Assembly: GCA_015680685.1 (NCBI GenBank) | Contig: MNCI01011496.1 | Location: 222,628-263,198 of the forward strand | DNA from: Gnetum montanum | Taxonomy: Eukaryota; Streptophyta; Gnetopsida; Gnetales; Gnetaceae | DNA length: 40,571 nt | Direction: 5' to 3' | Part shown: positions 1 to 11,303 of the stretch, one piece after another | How positions within the stretch are numbered: position 1 is the stretch's first letter | Layout of the letters: each line of letters starts with the position of its first letter | Made by a program: the position numbers and the translations under genes | Notes under the pieces: generated by a model | Databases searched by the model: none | The model's input: the letters and a program-made list of their open reading frames with translations, nothing else | Told to the model about the DNA's origin: nothing

Positions 1-684
1 TGCAATCTATTTTATTTTGTTCATTTCCATCTTAACATCCATTTCATCGATGTTATCGCTGTCTCTTTTTCTCTATCTTTTTTGTTCTTTTTTTTTCTCC
101 ATTCTATCGCTACTGGAGGTTCGCGATTAGTCATGGGGGTATAGGGCCCAATTTTTTTGATTTTCTCCTAACCCCTACACCTTCGGTAGTCACCAATATT
201 ATATCTCCAGATCTGAAATTAGCCATACCACAACCTAAGCCAACGAACCTTTCACCATAGCAAGGTATCAGCTACATTGAAATTCATTTACCCTTGCTAA
301 TATAAGATTGTGTTGTGTGTGCAAATGGCAATCATACAACAACAGATGGGATCTGGAAAAAACACTTGGAATGGAGTAGTGCTGAAGTAGCTATGCAAAG
401 AACCATATGGATAGCGTGCTTACAGATGGACAACGAAAGGTGCAATCTTGGTGTTGGCAATAGCAACACTTCTTTCTCTCTCTCTTTCTCAGCTGCCAAA
501 TGAGGCTTGATGTCAATGTAATAAGGTGTTCACTCTTGTTGTCATGAACACTAGTTTTGTCTTGTCTTATAATGATGAACTGTTCACATGTCATCCCATT
601 AGTTCCATTTGAGTTAATAATCCCATACCATCCTAATATTTTGTAAGGAACTCGAGGATGAGTTTTTATTCAGTCATGGGGGTA
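1..684 (+). other. Degraded 3' tail of a plus-strand LTR retrotransposon
   Basis: No gene can be supported. The right end (645-684) reads AACTCGAGGATGAGTTTTT and then a short purine tract ATGGGGGTA directly before a TG. This is how many plant LTR elements end: last pol codons, polypurine tract, 3' LTR. A 14-bp string AGTCATGGGGGTAT occurs twice, at about 129-142 and 671-684, suggesting two copies of the same element tail. A 62-codon open stretch at 315-503 resembles no family I know. Confidence 0.35.
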
Positions 685-1209
685 TGATGGGATGCGATAT
701 TGCATGGGCCACGATATCGTGTATGCGGTATCACGTCTGCCGCGATATTGCATCCCCAACAATATCGCGTACGCGATATCGCGGTGCGTCGCAAAGTCTA
801 TAAATAAGAGGTGGCTCTCCCTTGTTTTCCATTCTAGGCCTATACCGTAGAGAAACTTTGGTAGTTTGATCCCTCCAGAGATAGAATATTTTCCATGTCC
901 AAAGTGAACGGATCTTTATTCGAGCAAACATTGTACCTGAACACAAGTTTGTGTACGACAATAAAGGAAAACTTCTTAGATAAACCTTGTAGTGCATGGA
1001 ATAGGCTAATTAGGATTTTATTTATTGTTATTTTTTGTTTACCATTTAATTATTTATTAGTCATTAAACTCTCTCAACCCTTCTCTCCTAGTTAAGTGCC
1101 TCAGTACGACCGCTTCGAGCACGTGCGTTACGCTTGGTGATCCCAGCAACGCTTAGCGTTTGGTAACCAAGGTTGCATCGGTTCAGGGTGTGAACGGTAA
1201 GTGGGAACA
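685..1209 (+). mobile_element. Probable LTR (3' or solo) of a plus-strand retrotransposon
   Basis: The block begins with TG straight after a purine tract and contains a palindrome-rich upstream part, a TATA box at 798-808, and a plausible CA end at about 1208-1209. It is far richer in CpG than the DNA on either side, so its base composition marks it as a separate insertion. The right end is uncertain: no target-site duplication or partner LTR is visible in the window, so it could be a solo LTR. Confidence 0.4.
692..808 (+). promoter_or_regulatory. LTR promoter: CGATATCG palindrome cluster plus TATA box
   Basis: Six variants of the palindrome GCGATATCGC (GCGATATTGC, ACGATATCGT, GCGGTATCAC, GCGATATTGC, CAATATCGCG, GCGATATCGCG) lie between 692 and 783. 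A canonical TATA box CTATAAATAAG follows at 798-808. The sequence shows the cluster and the TATA box; that the palindromes bind a transcription factor is inference. Confidence 0.5.
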
Positions 1210-4200
1210 GATGCTGACGCTAGGTTAATTAAGACTTAGTTAGTTAGTGAGAGTTAGTCAATTAGTCTCTTTACCTTTCACCTTAGTAGCATAGGAGATA
1301 AAATCGAAAGGACATAAAAATCATATACCTCGGACTTACTTAACCATACACCGTGACAAATACAAGTAAGTCTAGGAAGATAATGAATAATTAACCTTAA
1401 GTGTTCCATGAGGTATGTAGGCACTTAGTCTGTGGAGTTTGACTGGATCATGCATGTTACGCTCATATTCGTATGGTTGAGTGTAGTGCTACCTTGCCAC
1501 TCATTAATCATTATGCATGATTAATGATTTTTACCTATCATTGGTGTGCACTAATCGAGTGAATGAGTTGTGGCAGGTTCTCATGAAGGCTTTGGCATGG
1601 GCATGGTATGATTATGATGGCTATGATGGCATGACATGTTATTTATCCATGTAATTTGTAATTTTAATTTTAAATTATTTATTTCTTAGATTATAGGGTG
1701 ATAAAGGTAGATGAGTCACATGAGTCTTGGAGGTAGATGTGAAAGGGTAGCTAGGTTACATGGGTTGGGGGTATATGGAGTAGGGAAGAAGCCTTTAAAT
1801 AAAACACATTCCCTTAACCCAAAAAATTCTTGGTCTCTTAGCTCTTGGGTTGGAGGATTGTGAGGAGCACATGGGAAGACTCAGGTGATAGAAGCTAGCA
1901 ACATTTTAGGTGAGTAATCTTGGCCCCCTTTTCATGGTTGTTTTAGTTTACCAAGTTTTTCATAAATTGGGGTTGGGTTTTATTTTAATTGATATAAAAT
2001 TTTGTAGATATAGTATATTTACAATGTGTTATGTTGTAATGTTCTAGATCTAGAGTTTTAGTGGTGGATTTATTATTTTTCTTAATTTAATGTACTTTCT
2101 ATGAATCTTGCATTTTGGAGGGTTCAAGATGATTTGTATAATGCTCAATAGAATAATCATATCTCTATCTATACTTTGAATCTAACTACAATATACATAT
2201 TGCTAGATTTCTCATGAAATTAGCTATAGCTTTCATGGAAGCTATAGATAGAAATTCATGGTAGATGAGGTGTTGTAGGTCATTCTTTTAATGCTATATT
2301 GAATCACAGTAATTTTAGTAGGGTCTAGATTTGAGGTTATATCTCGGTATTGGTTAGAGATCTAGTTCTAAAGTTTTGACATGTTAGAAATACGTTCAAT
2401 AGAAGCTAGATCCAAGTGGAATATCAAAAAATAAACCTGTAGGTACTTTGGGCTAGGAAGAGCATGGAGTACATGTGGTACCTAGAAGATGCTCCTAATA
2501 CAAGATGAAATTATATGTTATTTGGAATTATAATTTCTATTTCATAAGTAGATGTATATTAATTTGATTCATGTTTTTGGTCTTTTATAGTATAGTTGTA
2601 TGGATTATGAACAAGAACTTATCATATTTCTTTATGTAAGATGTAAATATTTCTTATGTAAGATATTTTGGATAAGATAATTATATAATTTAAAATGTCA
2701 TTGATGTAAGATTTCTTTTAGTGGATGCTTATAATTTAAATTATTAGTATATATATTCATCTTAACATTAAAAGATATAAATTTTTTTCATTATCTTGTT
2801 TTTTAATCTCTTCTTCCTCTTGGTCATGGCTTAACCATACTTCCTTTCATTGTGTTAGAATGAAATGATTTCATTACTCTACCATGATCAACCTTTGTTA
2901 TTCATTTTACTACATGTAATGCTCTTCATTATAAGGGTAGGAAGGAGGGTGTTACACTTTCATCCTCTTATTCTTTATGCCATCTAGAAGTTTTGATGTA
3001 ATGTGGTTTTTTAAATAGATTCTTCAACTAATTTTCTTTCTTTATTAGTGTAAGCTGACATCATTCAGTAGTTGATGCTTTGGCTAAATCTTTAAATGTT
3101 TCTCTTTGTAGCTTTCTTTTTTGGTAAGAAGTAAAAGGCCAATTGGGTGCTTCTAAATAAGGGAAAATTTCAATCATTTGTCTATCCTATAGGAGAGGTA
3201 TTTTAGGATTGGTTGTATTGATGAAAACCTAAAAAGGCGTTCCTAAAATCATTGGGCCTTTCCTTTTTTTTGTTTAAAAGTTTCTCATATACTTTTCTAC
3301 TTTTGTACTCTAAATATGATTTTTTATTTTTAATATATTTTTTTTGGGACTAATAGCCATAGTTAGGTATTAGCAAGTTACCATGGACTATGGTTTGTTT
3401 TAACATGAATTATATTATGATTTAGTGGTTATGACTTATTAGAACAACAAGATTTCTAGCAATGATTTGGTGATAATTTATATGGTATTAATTATTTTTA
3501 ATACTATAAAGAATTTTTTGTATGCACAACCACAACAATTATTGATTTTATGGATGATTGAGGATGAAGCTTGTGATGTAAAAAAGATCTTGGATGAGCA
3601 AGTATCCTAGTTTGTGGAGTGTATCTTAGATTTAGGATAAGATTTGAGATGTATTCCTTTGTTTTAAGATTAATTTTTCAATAAGTTTCTTTTATTTAGG
3701 ATTAATTCCATGATGTTTCCATGATTTTTTATGCATTTTGCTTAAGGGCATAAGTTGGTAATTCATTCTATACTGATCTATGCTTGTTTTGATGTAATCA
3801 CTTATGTTATCTTGGATGTATTTATAATAATGTATGAAGTATTTTTGATGTAGCTTGACAATGTAATTCTAGATGATGATCAAGTAATAATTAGTGATGT
3901 ATGATGTTTCACTTCATGTCCTAATGGGAATTTGTTAAAAATTTTCAATATTATGATTAATTTTGATAATGTGTGACATTATGGTATTAAAGATTGGTTG
4001 TAAATCATTAATCATAGATTTTTTTAGTGACTAAAAGTAGCATCCATAAGGACTAAGAACAAAGTTGATGGAAGTGAGAGTTTGGGAGCATATCAAATCA
4101 ATTATAGATACAATTTCCTTAGGCCCTTCTCAACTTCTTATAGAATAATAGTGGTGGTAATTTGAATGCCAACAAAAAGCCTAACAAAAGTAGGTAAAAT

Positions 4201-4523
4201 ATTATTAGTGTATGTAATTAAAGCATAGTCAACTTGAGAGTTTGAACTTTTTTGTTGAATTTTTGTAATTATTGTAATCAATTAAATGATGATGTACTTA
4301 AAATAGGTAGAAAGAGAGGATTCCCAGCTAGTAAAGGTAATAGAAAAAAATAAGAAAAATAGAGCTAAAGTAATGAAATAATAGTTGTTTTGATTGAAAA
4401 ATTCAGTTGCTAGAAAACCAAAAATCTTAGCTGGAATAGCCTCAACCTTGAATCCCTAGGGCCTCCAAGAAAAATGGGATTCAAGATACCCTAGATAGTA
4501 TGGTAGATCACCTAGGGACTTAG
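1210..4523. other. AT-rich intergenic or degraded repeat DNA, no gene recognised
   Basis: No reading frame, RNA gene or intact repeat could be supported. A TATA-like TTTAAATAAAA at about 1795-1805 is followed ~110 bp later by a donor-like TTTTAGGTGAGTAA (about 1904-1917), which may be a decayed promoter/leader of an LTR or gene. The string GGGTGTTACA near 2950 resembles the terminus of a gypsy LTR (TGTAACACCC on the other strand), but no partner was found. The rest is simple AT-rich sequence. Confidence 0.5.
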
Positions 4524-4612
4524 GTCGGGGAGGGGGGAGAGTAGGGAGGGGGCGGGGGTGGGTGTGGGGTAGGATGGGAAGGTGGTTTGTGGGGGTGGGG
4601 CAGCGTGGGTGT
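4524..4612 (+). repeat. G-rich tract with many runs of 3-6 G
   Basis: About 90 bases are almost all G with scattered A/T and contain more than four runs of three or more G, so a G-quadruplex could form on the plus strand. A similar tract lies at 5346-5389. Both are in or beside the E1 3' LTR, and the corresponding region of E1's 5' LTR is lost in a gap flanked by poly-G. G-quadruplex motifs in plant LTRs are known; folding here is inferred. Confidence 0.6.
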
Positions 4613-5296
4613 GTTGGGATGTGCAAAATGGGGTTGTAAAAAAAATATGAAAAGCCAGAAAAATAGAAATTGCACACAAAATGAAACTATAAACTTATTT
4701 AATTGAATGTAGAATGAGTTCAAAAATGTGTATAAAAGTGCTCGTAGGAGCAAAGTGGGGTTCCCTTAGGCATGGTTCCAAGTTAGTTGAAAAAGATAGA
4801 ATTTGCTCCATAGTCTAAATGCTTAGCCACTCTTGATGTTTTCAAGCCTCCTTTGCTGCTATTCAAAATTTACAATGTTGGTCACTACTAGGATTGGGAA
4901 ATGTGAAGGATTGAGGCTATCAAAATGTTCCATGCTAGAATTTANGTTGGGATGTGCAAAATGGGGTTGTAAAAAAATTATGAAAAATTACAAATATGAA
5001 AACCCAAAAAAATAGAAATTGCACACAAAATGAAACTATAAACTTATTTAATTGAATGTAGAATGAGTTCAAAAATGTGTATAAAAGTGCTCATAGGAGC
5101 AAAGTGGGGTTCACTTAGGCATGGTTCCAAGCCAGTTGAAGAAGATAGAATTTGCTCCACAGTTTTTGAATGCTTAGCCACTCTTGATGTTTTCAAGCCT
5201 CATTTGCTGCTATTCAAAATTTGCAATGTTGGTCACTACTAGGGTTGGAAAATGTGAAGGATTGAGGCTATCAAAATGTTCCATGCTAGAATTTAG
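4613..5296 (+). repeat. Direct tandem duplication of ~335-350 bp with a single N at the junction
   Basis: Two near-identical units, 4613-4945 and 4946-5296, both begin GTTGGGATGTGCAAAATGGG and end at CCATGCTAGAATTTA. The second has an extra A-rich ~20 bp near its start and a few substitutions. The only isolated ambiguous base in the window (N at 4945) sits exactly between them. This may be a real tandem duplication or two unmerged contig ends. Confidence 0.85.
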
Positions 5297-6385
5297 GAAT
5301 CCTAGAGGGGGCAGTGTTGACACTCCAGGCTCACAAATCCAAAAGGGGGGTGGGGGTAAGGGGGAGGGGGTGTGGGCGTGGGGGCAGAAGGAAGAGAAAT
5401 AGGGGTAGCAAGGCTACAATGGTTCTATGCTAGCAGGTCCTAAGAAGCTGTGTTTCTACTAGAAATCAAGAGCTCTTGAATGCCCTAAATGCCAAATGCT
5501 CAAAATCCAAAGTGTGTGCAATTGCCAAGAGTGTGGAATTGAAAAAAGTGGTGGAAGCCTAAAATGGTGTGGGGTTTGATTTTTATAGGTCTTTGGCCAT
5601 AATTTGGACTACAAATTTGCTATGAACAGCTGAAAAATTTGGTTGCAAATTGGCTGAAAATTGTTGCAAATTTCTACCATGTCCAAGAAGGCAGGTACCC
5701 AAAATATGGAGGGATACCATGTATGGAAAGTATCATACCCTCATGGCCATTCTGTTTACAAAAAAAGGTAATGGGGTTGCACCTTCTACATTGGTATTAC
5801 TCCTTCCATGTTGGCTTTGTAGGGTCTTTACTGAAGTTGATGCAATGCTGAAATGTTGGCCATGTTACTTCTATGCTAGGGAGGAGGTGTCAATGTTGGG
5901 GGTGAGGGGTAAGAAATTAACATTAGGGATGAAGGTCGAACCCCTCCAAGTTGAGTTACCTCCCTTCTATGCTAGGGTTAGGTGAGATCCAACCCCTTGC
6001 ACTCCTCCACATTGGTTTTGATGCCTTTACATTAGGAGCAGGTGGCCCACATCCCTCCATGCTAGGGGTAGATGAGAGTTACCCCCTACAGGAGTTTTCC
6101 AATGTAGAAAAGTGCATACCCCCTAGAAAATACATCAAATTGCCATTTTTGGCATCCCAAAAGGCATTTTTGACCTTCCAAGCATAAATATAGATACTAG
6201 ATGACTCTTTTCACTTGGAAAATGAGAATTTGGCCAATCATGAGGCCTTTTTCAGCTTCAAAAGTATGAAATATGTGATATTGCCTCTTATGGATTACAA
6301 GCTTCACATTTATAATGAAGTTTAGCTTTGGGTTTCATGGGATGGCATGACAAAGGTTACAACATGCAAATTTGGTGGTGTTTCA
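5297..6385 (-). mobile_element. E1 3' LTR (U3 and part of R/U5)
   Basis: On the minus strand the LTR begins TGAAACACCACC at 6385, just after a polypurine tract. The first nine bases equal the start of the LTRs at 36,752 and 40,466 (TGAAACACC), which fits the gag relationship of these elements. The 5405-5930 part aligns with 26,532-27,056. A TATA box lies on the minus strand at 5581-5589. U3 contains many short motifs such as CCATGCTAGGG. The left end is not resolved; it may include the tandem duplication and G-rich tract to its left. Confidence 0.7.
5581..5589 (-). promoter_or_regulatory. TATA box of E1 3' LTR
   Basis: CCTATAAAA on the minus strand, in a block (GGCCAAAGACCTATAAAA) also present at the matching position of the other E1 LTR. 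It places transcription start about 30 bases further left. Confidence 0.6.
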
Positions 6386-6402
6386 TTGGCCCCTCTTTGT
6401 TG
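6386..6402 (-). other. E1 polypurine tract
   Basis: The minus strand reads AACAAAGAGGGGCCAA directly before the LTR start TGAAACACC. Position, purine content and adjacency to TG fit the primer site for second-strand DNA synthesis of a gypsy element. Confidence 0.65.
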
Positions 6403-7324
6403 GTATTTGGGCAATTGATCTAAGAGGCACTAACAAAGAATAAAAAACACCACTATAGGTCCACCATCGATGTTCCCTCTCTGTGCTTGATCTAGTCATG
6501 TTAAACCATGCCAAAGAGTGCTTGTGATGATAGGATAAGGCTATGATGAGATGGTGGTAATGGCTAATAGGAAGATGGTTATGGAGGTTAACAATGCACT
6601 CCAAGTGTTGTCATCATGGTTATAGCATGACATTGACATGTTTTGAAGTGTTGGTCACTTAGAAAATGTGTTTGAGGATATAATTACTTTGCTCCACAGT
6701 TGCTCTAGCCATTGGGCTTTGAGGCTTCATTGGCCTTTCAACTTCTTGGAAATTTATCTCCCTCTTCTTATTTTTTTTGTTGGGTGAAACATTCATTAGG
6801 TTTCATTGCCAGGGCTAGTTTGATATAATTTTCCCATTGAATGAGTTGTGTTACACTCAACAGACTTGGGGGGTTATCCCATCAAAGTAGTTGTGTTCGA
6901 TGGACTTAATTATTTTCCCACTGATTGAGCTACATTATATTCAAGTGGACTTAAGGATGGAGCATGATGAAGAGATATAATATGGCTATAGTTCATGAGT
7001 GGTAAACATAGGTTAACATTATTTTCCAAGGTATGGAAGGCTATAATGAGGTTATAGGGATGGGCTCAAAGAGTTATGTTAGATGAAGTATAATGGCACA
7101 AGCGCTCTTGACATAGTAGGACAAACTCACTAGATTTTGCACATCGAGGTCATGTGGTGAGTTGCTACTATAATAAGTTGTACCTTTGTGATGGCTCTAG
7201 GCTTCATCCTACAAACAAAACTCCAAGAGGTTAAGAAAACCAAGCAAATAGAACATGTCATAACATTACAATGCATATAGGCCACATAGAATGATAAAAC
7301 CAAGCTACCGAGGTTACCAAAATT
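6403..7324. other. E1 3' untranslated region, no gene seen
   Basis: The region lies between the polypurine tract and the minisatellite that follows the integrase end. No coding frame was recognised on either strand. Composition is like the rest of E1: AT-rich with few CpG. Confidence 0.5.
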
Positions 7325-7469
7325 ACTAGTTTAAGGCTATGGTAGTCCATGATGCTAGTTTAAGGCCTTGGCAAGCCATTGTGTTAGTTTAAGGTCATAG
7401 CAGACCATATTGCTAGTTTAAGATCTTAGTAGATCATATTGTTGATTTAAGTTCTCGGTAAGTCATGGT
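7325..7469 (+). repeat. 29-bp minisatellite, locus a (5 units)
   Basis: Five diverged head-to-tail 29-bp units start at 7325, 7354, 7383, 7412 and 7441. The approximate unit is GCTAGTTTAAGG followed by CCTTGGCARRCCATGAT. The same unit recurs at 11,217-11,303 and 21,047-21,230. This copy lies between the integrase end and the E1 3' LTR. Confidence 0.8.
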
Positions 7470-7528
7470 GAAGCAAGCTTGCTTGTTGATGATCATTGAT
7501 GTCATGGTTGTTGTAGGTTACATGTAGG

Positions 7529-8740
7529 TCACATGTAATAAGGATTTAGATAGAAATGATTGACTGGATTGACCAACTCATTCCCATCCATGTCCATGAT
7601 CCTGAATGCTCCATTACCATAGGCTTTGGTGACAAGGAAGGGTCCTTTCCAATTGGTTGAGAATTTAGCTACATGCTCATAGATGGGTTTGAGGACCAAG
7701 TCACCTTCCTTGATCTTATGCTTGGTCAAGTTGTGGTGGTGCTACCATTTTTTCCTCTCTTGATAGTGCTCAATGTAAGTAAGAACTTGCATACATTTTT
7801 CCTCCACTGAATCTAGGTCCACTGTTTGCAACTCCTTACTCTTCTTGTTATTGATGAAGTTGGTTAGGGCTATCAAAGTGATGGTACATGCAATTCAAGA
7901 GGTAAAACAACTTCAAAATCATATACCAATCTATAAGGTGTTACGCTAGTTGCCATACAGTAAGTTGTACAATAGGCCCAAAGTGCATGGACAAGCTGCT
8001 CATGCCATCTATTCTTACTATTATTGATTATCTTCTTGAGAAAATTGATGATGACCTTGTTACTTGCTTTTTTTTGTCCATTAGCTAGAGGGTAATAAGG
8101 TGACAAGAAAGAATGCTTAATTCCTAGGTCATGACAAAAATCCTTTATTTCTTAGCTACTAAAGTTTGGTCCATTGTCTATAACTATGGTCATGGGTATG
8201 CCAAAAAAGGCTACAATGTTATTTAGGATGAATTTATAGACTTATTCAGACATAGTCTTCTTTAGGGAAATAGCTTCAACCCACTTAGTAAAGTATTTAG
8301 TTGTAGTGATGATGAAGCTATGCCTTGTGAAAGACTTAGGTGTTATAGGTCCAATGATATCCAATCCCCATCATTGAAATGACCATGTTATCTAAGTGGT
8401 GTGTAGCTCAGTCGATGATACATGTATAAGGTTGTTATGCTGTTGGCACGTGTCATAGTGCTTAACCTTATAGAGATAGTCATTTTTCATATAAATCCAG
8501 TAATAGCCTAACCATCTAATCTTAGTAGCCATAGATCTAGGTCCTATATCTCCTCCACAAACACCCTCGTGAACCTACTCTAGGACTATTCTAGCTTCAA
8601 TTTTAACCAAGTACTTTAGCAATATTCCATCATAGGATTGTTGACATAATGTGTTATTGCCTACTATGACATATTGCTTTAAGCATTTACATAATCTTTT
8701 GAGTAGTAGTTATGCCTTATGAGGAGTTAACATGCATAAG
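7529..8740 (-). pseudogene. E1 integrase (Ty3/gypsy), broken
   Basis: Integrase inserts the cDNA into host DNA. Reading the minus strand from 8740: a zinc-binding part with HEGVCGG and later DTCQQHN (the HHCC region), the catalytic core with WGLDIIGPI and TIVIDNGPNF (first two Asp), then SPYYPLANGQKKASNK where the third acidic residue should be, RWHEQLVHALWAY, and TPYRLVYDFEVVLPLE. The C-terminal part has EGDLVLKP and NWKGPFLV, with a stop at 7529. The catalytic Glu reads Lys (NGQKKAS rather than the usual NGQAEAS), a G-to-A type change. Several in-frame stops are present. It cannot be functional as read. Confidence 0.9.
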
Positions 8741-8984
8741 GTAAAATTTGATATTGCCATACCATTCCTTGGTGGGAGTAGTATGAACTATGACCATAGA
8801 GGTATTCTTAGTGCTTTACGTGATGGGAATAGTACAATCCATAATTAAGGTGGGTAACTTAAAAATTACATTTGGAATCACACTGAGTGCTAATGTTGTA
8901 ATTGCATTGGCTATGGAATTCTCATTTTGGGGTATGTCTTGGATATCAACATCTATAAATTATTGTAACAATTGATTTCCTAGG

Positions 8985-9720
8985 TCATCTTAAGGTTGTA
9001 AATATTTGGCTTTACATGCATAGACCTCGGTCACTTAGTTAACCACAAGTTGGGAATTGCCTTTAATTATTAATCACTTGATTTTTGGGTCACAAGCTAC
9101 CATCATCCCTATGATAAAACCCTCATACTTTACTATGTTGTTGGTATATGAAAATTCAAAACAATAGGCAAAGGGTTAGATTTCATCAGATGGGAATGTT
9201 ATGATGATAGCGGCACTAGCCCCATGGGTAGTTGAAGCTTCATCAAAGTGCATGACTGCCTCATAACCCTCGAGTACTTGGCTAACAGTGCTAATGTGCT
9301 CATTAAGAAACTCAAGATCTATGGCTGTTTAGTCATCAATAGGTGATGCAGTGAGTTGTAATGCTATAGCTTGACCTTTAATTGAGGATTGAGAGATGTA
9401 ATGAAGGTCAAACTCCATGGTTATGGATTTCCATTGGGCTATACAACTACTCTCATAGATGTTGGTCATTATGGCTCTAAGCACATTATCTTTTCAAATG
9501 ATGTTGACTTTGCTTTTGAAGAGGTAGTGTCTCCACTTCTTCATTGAGAAGACTAGTGCTAGATAATACTTATCCACTTAAGTGTATCAGGTGTCATGGA
9601 CAACTAATGCATGATTAAGGTAGTATACTGGCATTTTTTCTCCATCATCACATTTCTACTAGAGTAGAGAGGCAATGGACATGTTAAAGATGGTAAGGTA
9701 GATGTAAGACAATCTACCAT
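8985..9720 (-). pseudogene. E1 dual RNase H (gypsy RH plus second, archaeal-like RH), broken
   Basis: Two successive RNase H-like domains are read. The first (about 9700-9330) has PVYYLNHALVVHD, KYYLALVFSMKKWRHYL and IKGQAIALQL, typical of the gypsy RNase H and its connection. The second (9253 to about 8985) has MHFDEASTTHGASAA, TNNIVKYEGFIIGM and IKGNSQLVVN. In the second, the usual catalytic Asp of GDSQLVVNQ is Asn, again a G-to-A type change. A second RNase H is characteristic of the Tat clade and is my main evidence for placing E1 there. Several stops interrupt the frame. Confidence 0.85.
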
Positions 9721-10930
9721 CTTATTGAGAATAGAGTGTCAGCAGTTGTACCAACTATTGCTTAAGGTTCTCAAAGGCCTCTTGGCATTGAGCAATTCAC
9801 TCATAGTGAACCCATTTCTTAAGTAAGTGTTTCATGGAATGTAACTTATTTGTAAGTCTAGCAATAAAACTACAAATAAATTGTAATCTACCTTGTAATC
9901 CTTGAAGTCCCTTAAGGTTGGTAAGTGGTGCTATTTTGGATATAGCCTTCACCTTATTAGGATTGACATGTATCCCTACTTTAGATAATACAAAGCCCAA
10001 CATCTTACAGGTCTTGACATCGAAGACATACTTATTGGGATTGAGCCTAAGCTCATACTTGAGGCATCATTTAAGAACAAGGTCTAGGTCATTAGCTAGT
10101 TTGGACTTAATGATTATATCATCTACGTAATCATTAAGCAAACCTAACATGTAATCACTAAAGATATAGGTCATGGCTTATTTATAGGTTGCTCCTATGA
10201 TCTTAAGGCTAAAGGGCATCATAGTATAGCATAAGGTACCCCAAGGGATCATGAATGTCATGCTAAGTTGATGTTTTGGGTTAATCCTAATCTGGTTTTA
10301 TCCTAAGAATTTGTTCATAAAGGACAATAAGGCATGTTTGGCCGTAGTATTAATAAGTTGATCAATACTAGGCAAAGGGAAGTTATCCTTAATAGTTGCT
10401 TTATTTAAGTCTCAGAAATCTATGCAAATATGAATACTCCTATTTTTCTTTGGAACTATTACTATGTTAGACACCCAGTCTACCTAGTAAACAACTCGAA
10501 TGAAACTTGCTTGGTAGAGTTTTGAGATCTCATCACAAACTACTAAGGCCAAATTAGGTCTCATCTTGTGTAATTTTTGTTTAATTGGTTGAATTATATG
10601 GTCAATTATGATGTCATGCTAGATTAAATATGGGTCTAGATTTGGCATATCCTCATATGATGAAGTAAATGACTTAATGTTGCCTTGTAGGACCTTGGTG
10701 ATGTCTTGAGTCTATTGAGGTTCTAGTGAGAAACTTAGTTTAAGTGTTTTCTCCTTACACTATCTGTTGTGATAGGAATTTCAATTAGAGGATCTTCAGT
10801 TATGTCTCTCACCTCCATATCAAGGGTTTTGACTAGGTTTTTAGGCCATTCTAGAGGTTTTTCTATCAAGGCTACGTAGTCAACAAGACCCTTAGGCTCA
10901 AGATCTAGACAATTAGGGTCGATATATCAT
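9721..10930 (-). pseudogene. E1 reverse transcriptase (Ty3/gypsy, Tat type), broken
   Basis: The domain copies element RNA into DNA. The frame starts near 10,930 with a linker (LVDYVALIEKPLEWP; later SYEDMPNLDPYLI), then KQKLHKMRPNLALVV, VDWVSNIVIVPKKN, HICIDF, DLNKATIKDNFPLPSID, LLSFMNKF, WGTLCYTMMPFSLK and the active-site box DYVDDIIIKS, followed by MLGFVLSKVGIHVNP and GLQGRLQFICSFIARL. The YVDD box is kept, but the first catalytic Asp (normally LSFMDG) is Asn. Stops in CAG/CAA-type positions and one frame change near 10,740 break it. Confidence 0.9.
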
Positions 10931-11216
10931 TAAATATCACTATGAGGTTAACTTAGGCTCAAAGGTAGATTGATATGCTCCTAGGTACTTATACTTCAAT
11001 CTTTCATGTTAACCATAAGCACATTAAGTGGAAATTGGATAAAGATGAATAAATAATGCTAAAAGGCTATGAAATTATGCAAAAATATGCTACTATAATG
11101 CCAAACAAAATGCAAATGGGGTCATATAAGGTTATGAAAAAAGGTAGAGATAAGTAAATGTAGTGGAATAAAGGCTAAAGAAAGGTCAAAAAAATGTTAC
11201 AATAGGTCACAAGGTT
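10931..11216. other. A-rich spacer at the left edge of the E1 insert block
   Basis: No coding signal is seen. The plus strand is A-rich (ATAAAGGCTAAAGAAAGGTC) and resembles the A-rich stretch at 21,280-21,420 on the other side of the non-pol block. The coding linker that precedes RT ends here and the post-protease linker ends near 21,419, so the two halves of gag-pol are about 10.5 kb apart. Confidence 0.5.
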
Positions 11217-11303
11217 GCTAGTTTTAGGTCTTAGTGGGCCATGATGCCAATTTAGAGTCTTAGCAGACTATGATGCTAGTTTAAGGCCTTAGTGGTTCAT
11301 GGT
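11217..11303 (+). repeat. 29-bp minisatellite, locus b (3 units)
   Basis: Three 29-bp units at 11,217, 11,246 and 11,275 match the units at 7325-7469. A further single unit lies near 11,564. This locus marks the left edge of the non-pol block. Confidence 0.75.

Noticed and set aside
315-503. 62-codon open frame near the left end
   Set aside because: No family motif, no decay-free extension, and composition like its surroundings; a weak resemblance to a copia RNase H end could not be supported.
3050-3125. DALAKSLNVS-like reading resembling the end of a LINE RNase H
   Set aside because: Only about ten residues fit, and no other LINE domain is nearby on either strand.
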